A DNA stretch of 64,000 nucleotides from DATNPH01 sp036703315 (GTDB taxonomy: Bacteria; Cyanobacteriota; Cyanobacteriia; Cyanobacteriales; Coleofasciculaceae): NCBI GenBank assembly GCA_036703315.1, contig DATNPH010000008.1:46340-110339 (forward strand), given 5' to 3'. A program made the translations under genes and the position numbers. Of this stretch, positions 53,697 through 62,673 are shown in pieces; the first letter of the stretch is position 1, and each line of letters starts with the position of its first letter. Below the pieces are notes generated by a model. It did no database searches, was not told where the DNA came from, and saw only the letters and a list, made by a program, of their open reading frames with translations.

Positions 53697-56600
53697 TCAA
53701 GTTCCTTTTAGAGCCATTGCTAGGCTTTTAGGGGCATCCACGAAACCACTACGAATGAAGTAGGAGAAATAGGTTTCTAGCAATTTAGAGTCTAGAGGAG
53801 GACAGACGATGGCGGTACCTGCCAGTGCATTAAGCGTTTCCTCACAGCCAATTTCAGGTCTTCTTCCTTGCTCATTCAGCTCGATATAGGTCAGTTGTTG
53901 TTCAGACCACTTATGACGGAAGAAAGGCAAAAGAGGATATAAAGGATTTTCCTGAGAATTACTTAGCTGAATTTGCCAATCTTCATAAGAAACCTTTTCA
54001 ATTGGATAGCCCATTGAGCAGATAAAATCAACAAGTTGACTCCAATGAAGCAGTTGGGGATTTTGAAGGTGGAACGTCTTTCCTCGTGACTCTTTCTGTG
54101 TAGACAGATAGACGATCGCTTGGCTGTTATAGTCAACGGGAGACAGATCCAACATTAAGTCTAGGTCTGCCATGATACTACCCATCTGGATACAGCCTTT
54201 AATCATGCGGCAGAGAAAGCCATCGGTATTCCAAAGACCAGTTTGACTATGACCCGACACTAAGGGTGGTCTGTAGATAGTAACCGGAAGTCCTCGATCG
54301 CCTGCAATCTGAACTAACTTTTCTGATACCCATTTACTCTGAGAGTAGCCAAGGTGAATGCCCTCACTATGCTCGACTCGATCAGATTCCGTCACTGTCT
54401 TGCCGTAATAAGCCGATGACTCAAAAACAGCAACACTAGATATGTGATGGACAGGCTTAACTTTGGTTTGACAGGCTAATCTCAGGATTTCTTGGGTTCC
54501 CAGAACATTGATTGGCTTGAATCTGGAGTAGGGATAGATGTAATTGAGTAAAGCTCCATTGTGATAGATGGTATCGATTTCACTCGCCATCTTTTCAAAC
54601 TGTTCCGCTGAAAGACCCAAGCGGGGCTGACCTAAATCGCCCAGAACTGGGATAATTCTAGAACTGAACTGTTCATTCCAAAGGTCATAGGTTTCCAGAT
54701 TCTTTTGGAGCCTTATCTTCCCTGACTCAAGATCGGGAGAACGTACTAAGCAGTAAATGTCAGCTTGAGTCTGTTCAAGGAGGTCATGGAGTAAAAATGC
54801 ACCCAAAAAGCCAGTTGCACCAGTCAGCAGAATTGAAGCGGCTTCCGCTTGCTCAATGTAGGCGGTGTCAGGACGAATTGAATCGTCTAAGACAGCTTCA
54901 TCATTTAGATTCAAGACAGTCTCTTTAATATCTAAAGTTGAAACATCCGGCATCAGTTGCTTGAGCAATAGTCCGGCGAGATTGGTAATATTGGAAGCTT
55001 GTAGAAGCTCTAGGAAAGATACTTCCAATTGGAATTTAGTCCGCATCAAGCTGACTAGCTCCATCGCCATTAATGAATCCATGCCCATGTCAAAAAGACC
55101 TTGCTCCACATTGGGCAATTGAGATAGACTAAGCCCCAGTACCTTGGCGACTTCACGTTGCAGGTAAGTAATAAAGAAGGAGTGGCGATCGCTTGCGGGA
55201 GTCTCCTCCAATCGTTGTAAAAGCTCCTGCCGTTGTGCTGATACTTGCTCGACTTCTTCCTGTGGGTTTACCTCACCAAGCAATTGTGAAAGCAAAGGCA
55301 GTTGTTTAGCTAAGCCGAGTTGCTGCTTAAACACCGACAACTCAAACGGTAGAACACCAATCTGCGCCAGAGTCTGTCCCAGAACTTGCTCTAGCACCTG
55401 CAACCCTTGCTCTGGATCAATAGTATTCATTCCTTGGGCAGATAAGCGAGCCTGTTGACGGCTACTCAGGCTGGCTGCCATCCCAGAATCACCCCACGGA
55501 CCCCAGTTGATGCTCACTCCTGGCAGTCCTAGGGAGAGACGATGATGCGCTAAGGCATCCATGAAGGCATTGGCGGCGGCATAATTTCCTTGACCGGGTG
55601 AACCCAGCAACGAGGCGGCTGAGGAAAATACCACAAAGAAATCTAGTGGCAGCTTCTTGGTCAAGACATGTAGATTCCAAGCCCCTTTTACCTTCGGCTC
55701 CATCACTCGCGTGAAGCGCTCCCAGTTTTGTTGCAGCAGGATGCCGTCGTCAAGCACACCAGCGGTATGAATAATCCCTCGCAGAGGTGGCATTGATGCG
55801 GCGATCGCCTCTAGCACCCACACCATGTCCCCTTGATTCGACACATCTGCCTGAGCAACTACAATCTTGGCTCCTGCCTGCTCCAATTGGGTTATGGTTT
55901 CTTGCGCCTGACTTGAAGCTCCACGACGCCCAGTTAGCACCAATTGTCGGGCACCCTGTTGCACCATCCACTGGGCAATTCTCAACCCCAAGGCTCCCAA
56001 ACCCCCAGTAACTAGGTAGGTGCCATCTGCTCGGAATGAAACACGTTTGGATTCTGGGAGTTGCTTGCGCACAAGGCGGGCGACATAACGCTGCCCATTT
56101 CGGAAAGCGACATGGTCTTCCCCTTGTGAAGCCTCAATCTCAGATAACAGCTGCGTTGATTCATCCTCCGTTGCCTCTGGGGTTAAATCGAGCATTCCTC
56201 CCCACAATTCGGGATGTTCTAGAGCAATCACTCTGCCCAGTCCCCATAAAGGAGCTTGAGCCACTGCCGGAAGCGAAGAACCAACTGGCACCGCACCCCG
56301 CGTCACTAACCACAACCGGGGTAAGGCTGACTTATTGTGCTTGATTAGACCTTGCAGTAAATTCACTACACTACCAACACCCAGAGTCTGAGCTTGTTCT
56401 AGAGAGGGAATTGTCAACTCATTTGCCAAACCTGCCTGTAAACTCCATAGGTGGACGACTCTTTGTAAAGGGCGATCGCTAGTTCCTACCTCTTGGAATA
56501 AACGCTCAAAGTCTGCTGGACTAGACGGGTTGATGCTCCAAGTTCCGGCTTCTTTAGTCTGATAGGTGTCGCCAGCATAGACCAAAATACAATTGTGACC

Positions 56601-59600
56601 GTGATCGCGCAAAACTTTGGCTAGGGTTTGTCCTACACCCCCCACATCAGCCAAAATCAGCCAACTACCAAGCTTAGAAGTCAAAATTGACTCTGTACCC
56701 TTTTGACTTTCCCTTGGCTGCCACTCTACTTCATAAAGCCAATCTTTGATGGATGCTGCTGATAGTTGCTGTTGATTTTGCTTAACTAATAGTTCCAGCA
56801 GCTTAGGCAGTAATTTCAACTCCTCGTCTGAGAGTTGTCCTGTCGTTTCTAACTGCTGGACTAGTTTTTGACTATCCCCCTGGCTTAGCAGATTAAGGAT
56901 AGAGGGCTGGACTTTTTCTTGGGATAAGTTTCCTGCTTGTGGATGCCCATTTTCAGCGCACTCCGCCCAATAGCGTTGTCGTTGAAATGGATACGTCGGC
57001 AGTTGCAGACGGCGACGTGGATAATCCCGGTCTAAGCCAGACCAGTCCACTGGCACGCCGCACACATACAATATCCCTAAACTTTGAAAAAGTTGTTGGC
57101 AATCCTCTCGCCCTTGATGCAAGCTGGGGAGCCACTGTAGGGGCACACGACCGCTCACCCCTACTTCTGGCAAGCAGTAGCGACCCATCCCCAACAAGAT
57201 CGGCTTCGGTCCAATCTCCAGAAATACTTCATAACCCTGCTGATGAAGGGTTTCCATACCCGCCGCAAATTTCACGGCTTGCCGCACATGACGGCACCAA
57301 TACTCAGGGGTTGCTATCTCAGCTGTGGCGAGTTCCCCGGTGACATTAGAAATTAACTTGATTTTTGGCGAGGAATATGTTATCGCTGCGGCGACGCGCT
57401 CAAAAGCCTCCAGCATGGGCTCCATCAGGGGGGAGTGGAAAGCATGGGAGACTGTCAATTTCTTCGCCTTAATACCTTCAGCTTTCAAGGCAGCGATCGC
57501 GTCCTGAACTGCCTCACGTTTCCCAGAAATCACGATACTCTGTGGACCGTTGATAGCAGCAATTGAAACGTCTTGAGCATACGGTTCAATGGCGGCGGCG
57601 ACTTGCGCTTCACTGGCAAACACTGCCACCATCTCACCATCTTGAGGCAGAGCCTGCATTAAACGCGCCCGTTCGGCAATCAATTTCAGACCATCTTCAA
57701 GGCTGAATACCCCAGCAATACAGGCGGCGGTATATTCACCCACACTATGGCCCATGACGATGGCAGGCTCTATACCCCAGGATTTCCATAACTGAAACAG
57801 GGCATATTCTAGGGCAAATAAAGCCGGTTGAGTGTAAGCGGTTTCATCTAGGGGAGAACTCGTTCCTGATTCGGGATATAGAACCTCAAGCAGAGGCTGT
57901 TCTAGATAGGAACGCAGAATTTTATCGCAGCGATCGAGGGCTTCGCGGAAGATAGGCTGGGTTTTGTAGAGTTGGCGTCCCATGCCTACGTACTGAGAAC
58001 CTTGACCCGTGAATAAAAATGCTATCTTCGGGCGCTTCTTGCTAGTTACCTGACCACTCACCAGTCCAGCCGTTTCTTTTCCAGTCGCGAAAGCTTCTAG
58101 CCGTTCGCGTAACTGCTCGTTAGATCCAGCAACGACAGCAAGACGGTGATCAAAATGTGATCGCCCTGTATTGGCAGTAAAGCAAACATCCGCCAGGGAT
58201 GCCTCAGGATGAGTGGCTAAGAAATCTACATAACGTTGTGCCAATTCCCCCAGAGCTTTCTCATTTTTTGTGGAAAGGGTCAGAAGATGCTCCAGGCGAT
58301 CGATTGTCATGGGATCTTGCCGTGTTGGAGAGCCTGTACTCTCACCTCTCCCTTTTTTTTCCTCTCCCTCCTCACTAAAGCTCCGGCTCTCCATCTCCCC
58401 AGAGGGTGCTTCTTCCAGAATTGCATGGCAATTGGTGCCACCGAAGCCAAACCCGCTTATCCCGGCTAAGCGGTGCTCCGTCCCAGGAGACCAAGGCTGG
58501 CGCTCGGTAGGAATGGCAAAGGTTGTCCCGTCCAAAGAAATATAAGGATTTAACTCTTTTAGGTGCAGATGGGGTGGGATTTCCTTATGTTGCAACGAAA
58601 GTGCCACCTTGATCACACTAGCCATTCCGGAAGCCGCTTCCAAATGACCGATATTGGTCTTGACCGAGCCAAGCCAACAGGGCTGGTCTGGCTTACGATC
58701 CTGCATCAGCACAGCTTTCAGGGATTTAAATTCGATGGGGTCTCCCAAAGAGGTACCTGTGCCGTGAGCTTCAACATAGCTAATCTGTGCGGGTGTCACT
58801 CCAGCATTTTCCAAGGCTTGACGGATGACCGCTTGCTGAGAGGGACCATTGGGCGCTGTGAGTCCATTGCTAAGACCGTCTTGGTTAATGGCTGTACCTT
58901 TGACGATCGCTAAAATATTATCCTTATCCTTGAGGGCATCCGAGAGGCGCTTGAGGACGATGACACCACATCCTTCCCCTCGGACATAACCATCTGCACT
59001 GGCATCAAAGGTCTTACAGCGACCATCAGACGCCATCATCCGAGCGTGAGAGTAAGTGATGAACGGCTCCGGAGACAGCATCAGACTGGCTCCACCGACC
59101 AGGCACATATTGGACTCCCCCTGGAGCAAACTCCGGCAAGCAAAATGCAACGCTACCAGAGACGAGGAGCATGCCGTTTCGACCAGTACACTTGGTCCAC
59201 GCAGATTCAGAATGTACGATAGGCGATTGGCAGCAATGGAGAGGGTGTTGCCAGTGCCATCGTAGGCATTTACGCGACTGATATCCTTGGCTAGCAACCT
59301 GCAATAATCATAGTTGCCGATACCCATGAAAACCCCGGTTTGACTGCCACTCAGCTGTTCGGGTGCGAGTCCGGCGTTTTCTATAGCTTCCCAGGCAACC
59401 TCCAAGACTAGCCTTTGCTGGGGGTCCATTCGTTCCACCTCACGGGGGGAAATCCCGAAGAAGCTGGGATCAAATTGATCGACCTGCTCTAAAAAGCCAC
59501 CCCAACGGGTGCTCATTTTTCCGGGTTTACCAGGCTCCGGGTCATAGAAGGCGTCAATATCCCACCGCTGTTTTGGCACCTCGGCGATCGCATCTACACC

Positions 59601-59684
59601 GTTACGCAAAAGTTGCCAGAAAGATTCAGGGTCTTTGGCTCCAGGAAAACGACAACCAATGCCAATAATTGCTATGGGTTCCAC
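53697..59684 (-). CDS. Type I PKS: KS-AT-KR-ACP-thioester reductase
   Basis: 1995 residues from a GTG at 59684. KS (~1-430): Cys172 in ETACSSS, His307 in EAHGTG and His347 in NIGHLEA. AT (~550-870): Ser647 in GHSVG and HAFH at 747-750, the malonyl-CoA type. KR (~1000-1400): GGLGALG at 1227, Ser1354, Tyr1368, and LDD at 1311 (B-type, D-hydroxy). ACP (~1500-1580): Ser1537 in MGMDSLM. Thioester reductase (~1615-1990): GATGFLG at 1622, Tyr1780 and Lys1784, giving aldehyde or alcohol release. DH, ER and TE domains are absent. It extends an acyl chain made upstream in the cluster. Confidence 0.95.
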   Translation of the reverse strand: MEPIAIIGIGCRFPGAKDPESFWQLLRNGVDAIAEVPKQRWDIDAFYDPEPGKPGKMSTRWGGFLEQVDQFDPSFFGISPREVERMDPQQRLVLEVAWEAIENAGLAPEQLSGSQTGVFMGIGNYDYCRLLAKDISRVNAYDGTGNTLSIAANRLSYILNLRGPSVLVETACSSSLVALHFACRSLLQGESNMCLVGGASLMLSPEPFITYSHARMMASDGRCKTFDASADGYVRGEGCGVIVLKRLSDALKDKDNILAIVKGTAINQDGLSNGLTAPNGPSQQAVIRQALENAGVTPAQISYVEAHGTGTSLGDPIEFKSLKAVLMQDRKPDQPCWLGSVKTNIGHLEAASGMASVIKVALSLQHKEIPPHLHLKELNPYISLDGTTFAIPTERQPWSPGTEHRLAGISGFGFGGTNCHAILEEAPSGEMESRSFSEEGEEKKGRGESTGSPTRQDPMTIDRLEHLLTLSTKNEKALGELAQRYVDFLATHPEASLADVCFTANTGRSHFDHRLAVVAGSNEQLRERLEAFATGKETAGLVSGQVTSKKRPKIAFLFTGQGSQYVGMGRQLYKTQPIFREALDRCDKILRSYLEQPLLEVLYPESGTSSPLDETAYTQPALFALEYALFQLWKSWGIEPAIVMGHSVGEYTAACIAGVFSLEDGLKLIAERARLMQALPQDGEMVAVFASEAQVAAAIEPYAQDVSIAAINGPQSIVISGKREAVQDAIAALKAEGIKAKKLTVSHAFHSPLMEPMLEAFERVAAAITYSSPKIKLISNVTGELATAEIATPEYWCRHVRQAVKFAAGMETLHQQGYEVFLEIGPKPILLGMGRYCLPEVGVSGRVPLQWLPSLHQGREDCQQLFQSLGILYVCGVPVDWSGLDRDYPRRRLQLPTYPFQRQRYWAECAENGHPQAGNLSQEKVQPSILNLLSQGDSQKLVQQLETTGQLSDEELKLLPKLLELLVKQNQQQLSAASIKDWLYEVEWQPRESQKGTESILTSKLGSWLILADVGGVGQTLAKVLRDHGHNCILVYAGDTYQTKEAGTWSINPSSPADFERLFQEVGTSDRPLQRVVHLWSLQAGLANELTIPSLEQAQTLGVGSVVNLLQGLIKHNKSALPRLWLVTRGAVPVGSSLPAVAQAPLWGLGRVIALEHPELWGGMLDLTPEATEDESTQLLSEIEASQGEDHVAFRNGQRYVARLVRKQLPESKRVSFRADGTYLVTGGLGALGLRIAQWMVQQGARQLVLTGRRGASSQAQETITQLEQAGAKIVVAQADVSNQGDMVWVLEAIAASMPPLRGIIHTAGVLDDGILLQQNWERFTRVMEPKVKGAWNLHVLTKKLPLDFFVVFSSAASLLGSPGQGNYAAANAFMDALAHHRLSLGLPGVSINWGPWGDSGMAASLSSRQQARLSAQGMNTIDPEQGLQVLEQVLGQTLAQIGVLPFELSVFKQQLGLAKQLPLLSQLLGEVNPQEEVEQVSAQRQELLQRLEETPASDRHSFFITYLQREVAKVLGLSLSQLPNVEQGLFDMGMDSLMAMELVSLMRTKFQLEVSFLELLQASNITNLAGLLLKQLMPDVSTLDIKETVLNLNDEAVLDDSIRPDTAYIEQAEAASILLTGATGFLGAFLLHDLLEQTQADIYCLVRSPDLESGKIRLQKNLETYDLWNEQFSSRIIPVLGDLGQPRLGLSAEQFEKMASEIDTIYHNGALLNYIYPYSRFKPINVLGTQEILRLACQTKVKPVHHISSVAVFESSAYYGKTVTESDRVEHSEGIHLGYSQSKWVSEKLVQIAGDRGLPVTIYRPPLVSGHSQTGLWNTDGFLCRMIKGCIQMGSIMADLDLMLDLSPVDYNSQAIVYLSTQKESRGKTFHLQNPQLLHWSQLVDFICSMGYPIEKVSYEDWQIQLSNSQENPLYPLLPFFRHKWSEQQLTYIELNEQGRRPEIGCEETLNALAGTAIVCPPLDSKLLETYFSYFIRSGFVDAPKSLAMALKGT

Positions 59685-59711
59685 TTCAACACCTTCAACT
59701 TTAAGTACTTC

Positions 59712-59780
59712 TGAGGTATTTTTCGTTGCGACTAGCTAGTTCCTGTGGGCGACGGTTTTGGAAAACTGCTCAAAAGTGCT
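59712..59780 (-). pseudogene. Decayed second copy of the diiron-enzyme gene 3' end
   Basis: On the minus strand this encodes STFEQFSKTVAHRN then TAG, against AFGQFSKSVAQSN then TAG at the end of the diiron gene. About 65 bp match 60863-60931 at roughly 80% by eye, at a constant offset of 1151 bp, including some 27 noncoding bases after the stop (TAGCTAGTCGC, ACGAAAAATACCT) that are nearly identical. No coding similarity continues upstream. The desaturase gene lies exactly between the two copies. Confidence 0.8.
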
Positions 59781-59835
59781 TCTCAGGAAGAGATAGAGGA
59801 GCCTGTAGCAGCTTTGAAACGAGAGAATAAATCAG

Positions 59836-60795
59836 CTAAGCAGGCTTTTTAGCCTTATCTGCTGTAGTAACCTTGACATTCCAGACTAAGCCAGCAAATT
59901 CAAGCAGGCGGATCACCCAGGCACCCAAGTCAATTTGCCACCACTCCAGCCCAACAATTGCTGAGTTTGGGAAAGCATGATGGTTGTTATGCCAGGACTG
60001 CCCCCAGGTAAATATAGCTAGCCACATATTGTTCATGCTGTGGTCATCACAATCAAAGGGTCGGTTGCCATAGACATGACAGATTGAGTTGGTACTCCCA
60101 ATAAATTGATGTCCCAGGAAGACTCGCACTAATCCTCCCCACATGAATCCCTCAAATGCTCCCATCCATGTCCATGTTAGAAGCCCACCTAGGACAGCAG
60201 GGATGACAAGACCCAGGATTACCCAAAGTTGTTGCAGCTGATTGATCTTGGCAATAACAGGGTCTCGAAACACGTCTTTGGCAAAGAGCATAGAATTTGT
60301 GACTTCGCCTTCTAAAGTCCAGCCTATGTGAGCGTGCCATAACCCACGAACCCGACCGCGAATTCCGTCCCCATGTAGATGAGGCGAATGCGGATCGCCA
60401 GCTAAGTCGGTGTACTGGTGGTGGCGTCGATGATTTGCGACCCAGTAGATGACGCCGCCTTGAGCTGCCATGCACCCAAGGATAGCGAGGATGACTCGGA
60501 CGGCAGTAGTGGTTCGGAAAGCATGGTGCGAAAAGTGCCGATGAAAACCTACTTCAATACCCAGTGTGGTCAAAGCGTACATACTGACCAATAGACCTAC
60601 TGCCACTGAACTAATCCCTGATTGCCAAAGTAAACCAATTGCGATTACCGAGGCTATAAAAGGAATTGAGGCTGTGACAAAGCTCAATCGTCTATATATA
60701 CCTTGTAGGTAATCATTTGCAATCGTCATGCTCTGCCTCTGACGTGAACCTGTAATAAGCTCGGCTTGTGTTGTACTATCTGACGACTTCAACAC
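59836..60795 (-). CDS. Membrane fatty-acyl desaturase (DesC/Delta-9-like)
   Basis: 319 residues from a GTG at 60795; an ATG at 60729 (MTIANDYLQG) is an alternative with AGAGG upstream. The three His boxes are HRHFSHH (85-91), HRRHH (122-126) and HNNHH (269-273), with four hydrophobic helices between them. This is the acyl-lipid/acyl-CoA/ACP Delta-9-like family, which places a cis double bond through a diiron centre. In alkyne-type clusters, relatives act on ACP-bound chains. It is bracketed by direct repeats of the preceding gene's 3' end, so it may have been inserted into the cluster. Confidence 0.9.
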   Translation of the reverse strand: MLKSSDSTTQAELITGSRQRQSMTIANDYLQGIYRRLSFVTASIPFIASVIAIGLLWQSGISSVAVGLLVSMYALTTLGIEVGFHRHFSHHAFRTTTAVRVILAILGCMAAQGGVIYWVANHRRHHQYTDLAGDPHSPHLHGDGIRGRVRGLWHAHIGWTLEGEVTNSMLFAKDVFRDPVIAKINQLQQLWVILGLVIPAVLGGLLTWTWMGAFEGFMWGGLVRVFLGHQFIGSTNSICHVYGNRPFDCDDHSMNNMWLAIFTWGQSWHNNHHAFPNSAIVGLEWWQIDLGAWVIRLLEFAGLVWNVKVTTADKAKKPA

Positions 60796-60886
60796 TGACT
60801 TATCCTCGGATATCGTGATTCTGGTTCATTGGCGGTTGCAATTTGGTTGATAGTTTCTGTAATCAGGTATTTTTCGTGGCGACTAG

Positions 60887-62281
60887 CTAATTACTCTGGG
60901 CAACGCTCTTAGAAAACTGCCCAAAAGCTTTGATGTTATTTTGGATAGCCTTTTCCATTGAGCCTCCTGAAGCCATAACGTTCATGTCGCGGTTGACAGC
61001 CCATAGATAATCGATAGGTCCGAGAAGCCGACGCATATCTGACAGGAGTCGTTCGTGGTACTTGAGAGTCAGATGGAAGCCATCGTGTTCCTGACACAAG
61101 CACTTCTCCAACCACTCCAGGGCTTCTTGGGAAGACATATTAAATACAGGCGACTGTAGCAGTCTGTAAAACGAGAGCATGAACGTATCATCACTTCGGA
61201 ATATGGCAGGTATTCCACCAGAAAGACCACTCAAAGCGACAGTTTGCGACTTGTAGATTGTCAGATTCGCTAAGAATTTTTCGTAGGCTGTTGGTTTTGG
61301 AAAGTCCTTGTACAGGTCTTGAGCGATCAGCTGGGACGTTGTCGTGTGAAACGCTTCATCCAAGAGATGGTAATGAGAAACCGCTACTGGGGCTGGGATA
61401 AACTCGCCTTTGTTTTCTAATTCCCTGTAATAGTGGGAGTAGCGGTATTCGTAATTCTTGATCAGCATATTCGCCATGAAGCGTGTAACGTAGAACAGGC
61501 ACGCTAAGAAAGGCGAACTCCCACAGTTCAAGGTGAAGAACTGTAGCACAGGCCGAGGTCCTAATTGCCCCAATAAACCGGTTGTTTGAGCTGGGATTGA
61601 CTCGCCTTTGTGTTCCAACTCCCTCAAATACGTGGAATAGCAGTGTGCTTGGTTCTTTAGCAGCACCTTATTGGTGATGAAGCGCAAGGCGGAGTCCTGA
61701 AATGCTGCTAAAGGCGAACTTTGCAAGTTAAAGCTGAAGAGTGGCGATCGCACTTTAGAGGCTACTCCTCTATTCAACTTACCCTGAATCGAAGCATTAA
61801 ATCCTGTTTGACCTAGCAAAGCCCTTTTGGTTTTATACCCCATCATGTGGAAAGCATGAATGTGGTGCCGTTCCTGTTCGGTTTCAAGATCTAGCTCTTG
61901 GCAGAGCGTTTCGTAATCCCTAAAGGCTCCAAAAACGCCAGCCGTTACCTGATTGTAAAGTACGGCATTGGCTTCGGTAGCAGCCGTTTGGTTATATTGT
62001 GTAGCCCAATAAAGGTGATTGAGAGCAATCTTTTGTGAGGGAGAAGCTTCTGCGTAGAGTGGGGTGCCATAAAGCAGTGAAAGCTCTGGTTCACTCCAAT
62101 AATGATTGCTGTTGATACTGTAGTTGAAGTTCTTGTCTAATTCTTCTATTTTCTCTGTGAAATCAGACTCCGTATTACGCCGATAGTTGATTTCTGTTAT
62201 CTTGATATGCTTTTTTACCTTATCCTCAGATAGAGTTGAAGATTGGTTGTTCAGAGCCGGTGCTTTGATGGTATCTACCAT
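60887..62281 (-). CDS. AurF/CylC-like diiron enzyme, candidate halogenase or N/C-oxygenase
   Basis: 464 residues from the ATG at 62281 (AGGA at 7 bases); a GTG at 62341 overlapping the ACP stop would add 20 residues. Predicted metal ligands follow the AurF order: E103, E137xxH140, E278, H305, E309, H312. The last four have exactly AurF spacing (27, 4, 3), whereas the E137-E278 part is about 80 residues longer and contains a ~66-residue internal repeat (SSP...RF...ELExKGExIP at ~188-230 and ~255-296). CylC-type halogenases of cyanobacteria are close relatives encoded beside ACP and PKS genes. Halogenation of the ACP-bound chain is my favoured role; oxygenation is the alternative. Confidence 0.72.
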   Translation of the reverse strand: MVDTIKAPALNNQSSTLSEDKVKKHIKITEINYRRNTESDFTEKIEELDKNFNYSINSNHYWSEPELSLLYGTPLYAEASPSQKIALNHLYWATQYNQTAATEANAVLYNQVTAGVFGAFRDYETLCQELDLETEQERHHIHAFHMMGYKTKRALLGQTGFNASIQGKLNRGVASKVRSPLFSFNLQSSPLAAFQDSALRFITNKVLLKNQAHCYSTYLRELEHKGESIPAQTTGLLGQLGPRPVLQFFTLNCGSSPFLACLFYVTRFMANMLIKNYEYRYSHYYRELENKGEFIPAPVAVSHYHLLDEAFHTTTSQLIAQDLYKDFPKPTAYEKFLANLTIYKSQTVALSGLSGGIPAIFRSDDTFMLSFYRLLQSPVFNMSSQEALEWLEKCLCQEHDGFHLTLKYHERLLSDMRRLLGPIDYLWAVNRDMNVMASGGSMEKAIQNNIKAFGQFSKSVAQSN

Positions 62282-62337
62282 GACATTTTCCTGAAACTGT
62301 AGAGTGCAAATGTTGATTTCTCTTTCACTACAGGCGT

Positions 62338-62673
62338 TCACACCTTGACTTTGAATTCCTCAGCTAAATGCTTAGCCAAAGCCTGAATAGTTGGGTAATC
62401 GTAAAGAAGGGTTGGATCGATTTTTTGTCCCACCCAATCTTCTAGGTCACCCGTCATACCAACTGCCGCCGATGAATCTAATCCATAGTGGTCGAAGGGA
62501 ATCGTGACATCGACTTCATCTACGTCAATTTCCAGCAGTTGAGCCAGGTAGGAGACTATCCACGCTTGAATTTCTACGGCTGACGGTGGCTGATTGGGTG
62601 CCTGCCTTTGAGCATCAGCTTTACTACTTCCCAAAACTGTAGGCATTGTGACTTGAAGATTCTGAGTTTCCAT
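62338..62673 (-). CDS. Stand-alone acyl carrier protein
   Basis: 111 residues. The phosphopantetheine site is HYGLDSSAAVG (Ser in DSS), and the helix II/III region ends LYDYPTIQALAKHLAEEFKV, as in PKS/FAAL-associated carrier proteins. A Gln/Pro-rich N-terminal ~35 residues forms a linker. It is the first gene of the minus-strand biosynthetic run, with the next start 56 bp downstream. It presumably holds the starter chain while the diiron enzyme and desaturase act. No acyl-AMP ligase precedes it, so loading must be done in trans. Confidence 0.92.
   Translation of the reverse strand: METQNLQVTMPTVLGSSKADAQRQAPNQPPSAVEIQAWIVSYLAQLLEIDVDEVDVTIPFDHYGLDSSAAVGMTGDLEDWVGQKIDPTLLYDYPTIQALAKHLAEEFKVKV

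Noticed and set aside
53697..59684. Heterocyst glycolipid synthase (HglE/HglB) locus
   Set aside because: KR-ACP-TR resembles HglB, but KS-AT-KR-ACP-TR in one protein with a CylC-like enzyme, a desaturase and no other hgl gene does not match the known set.
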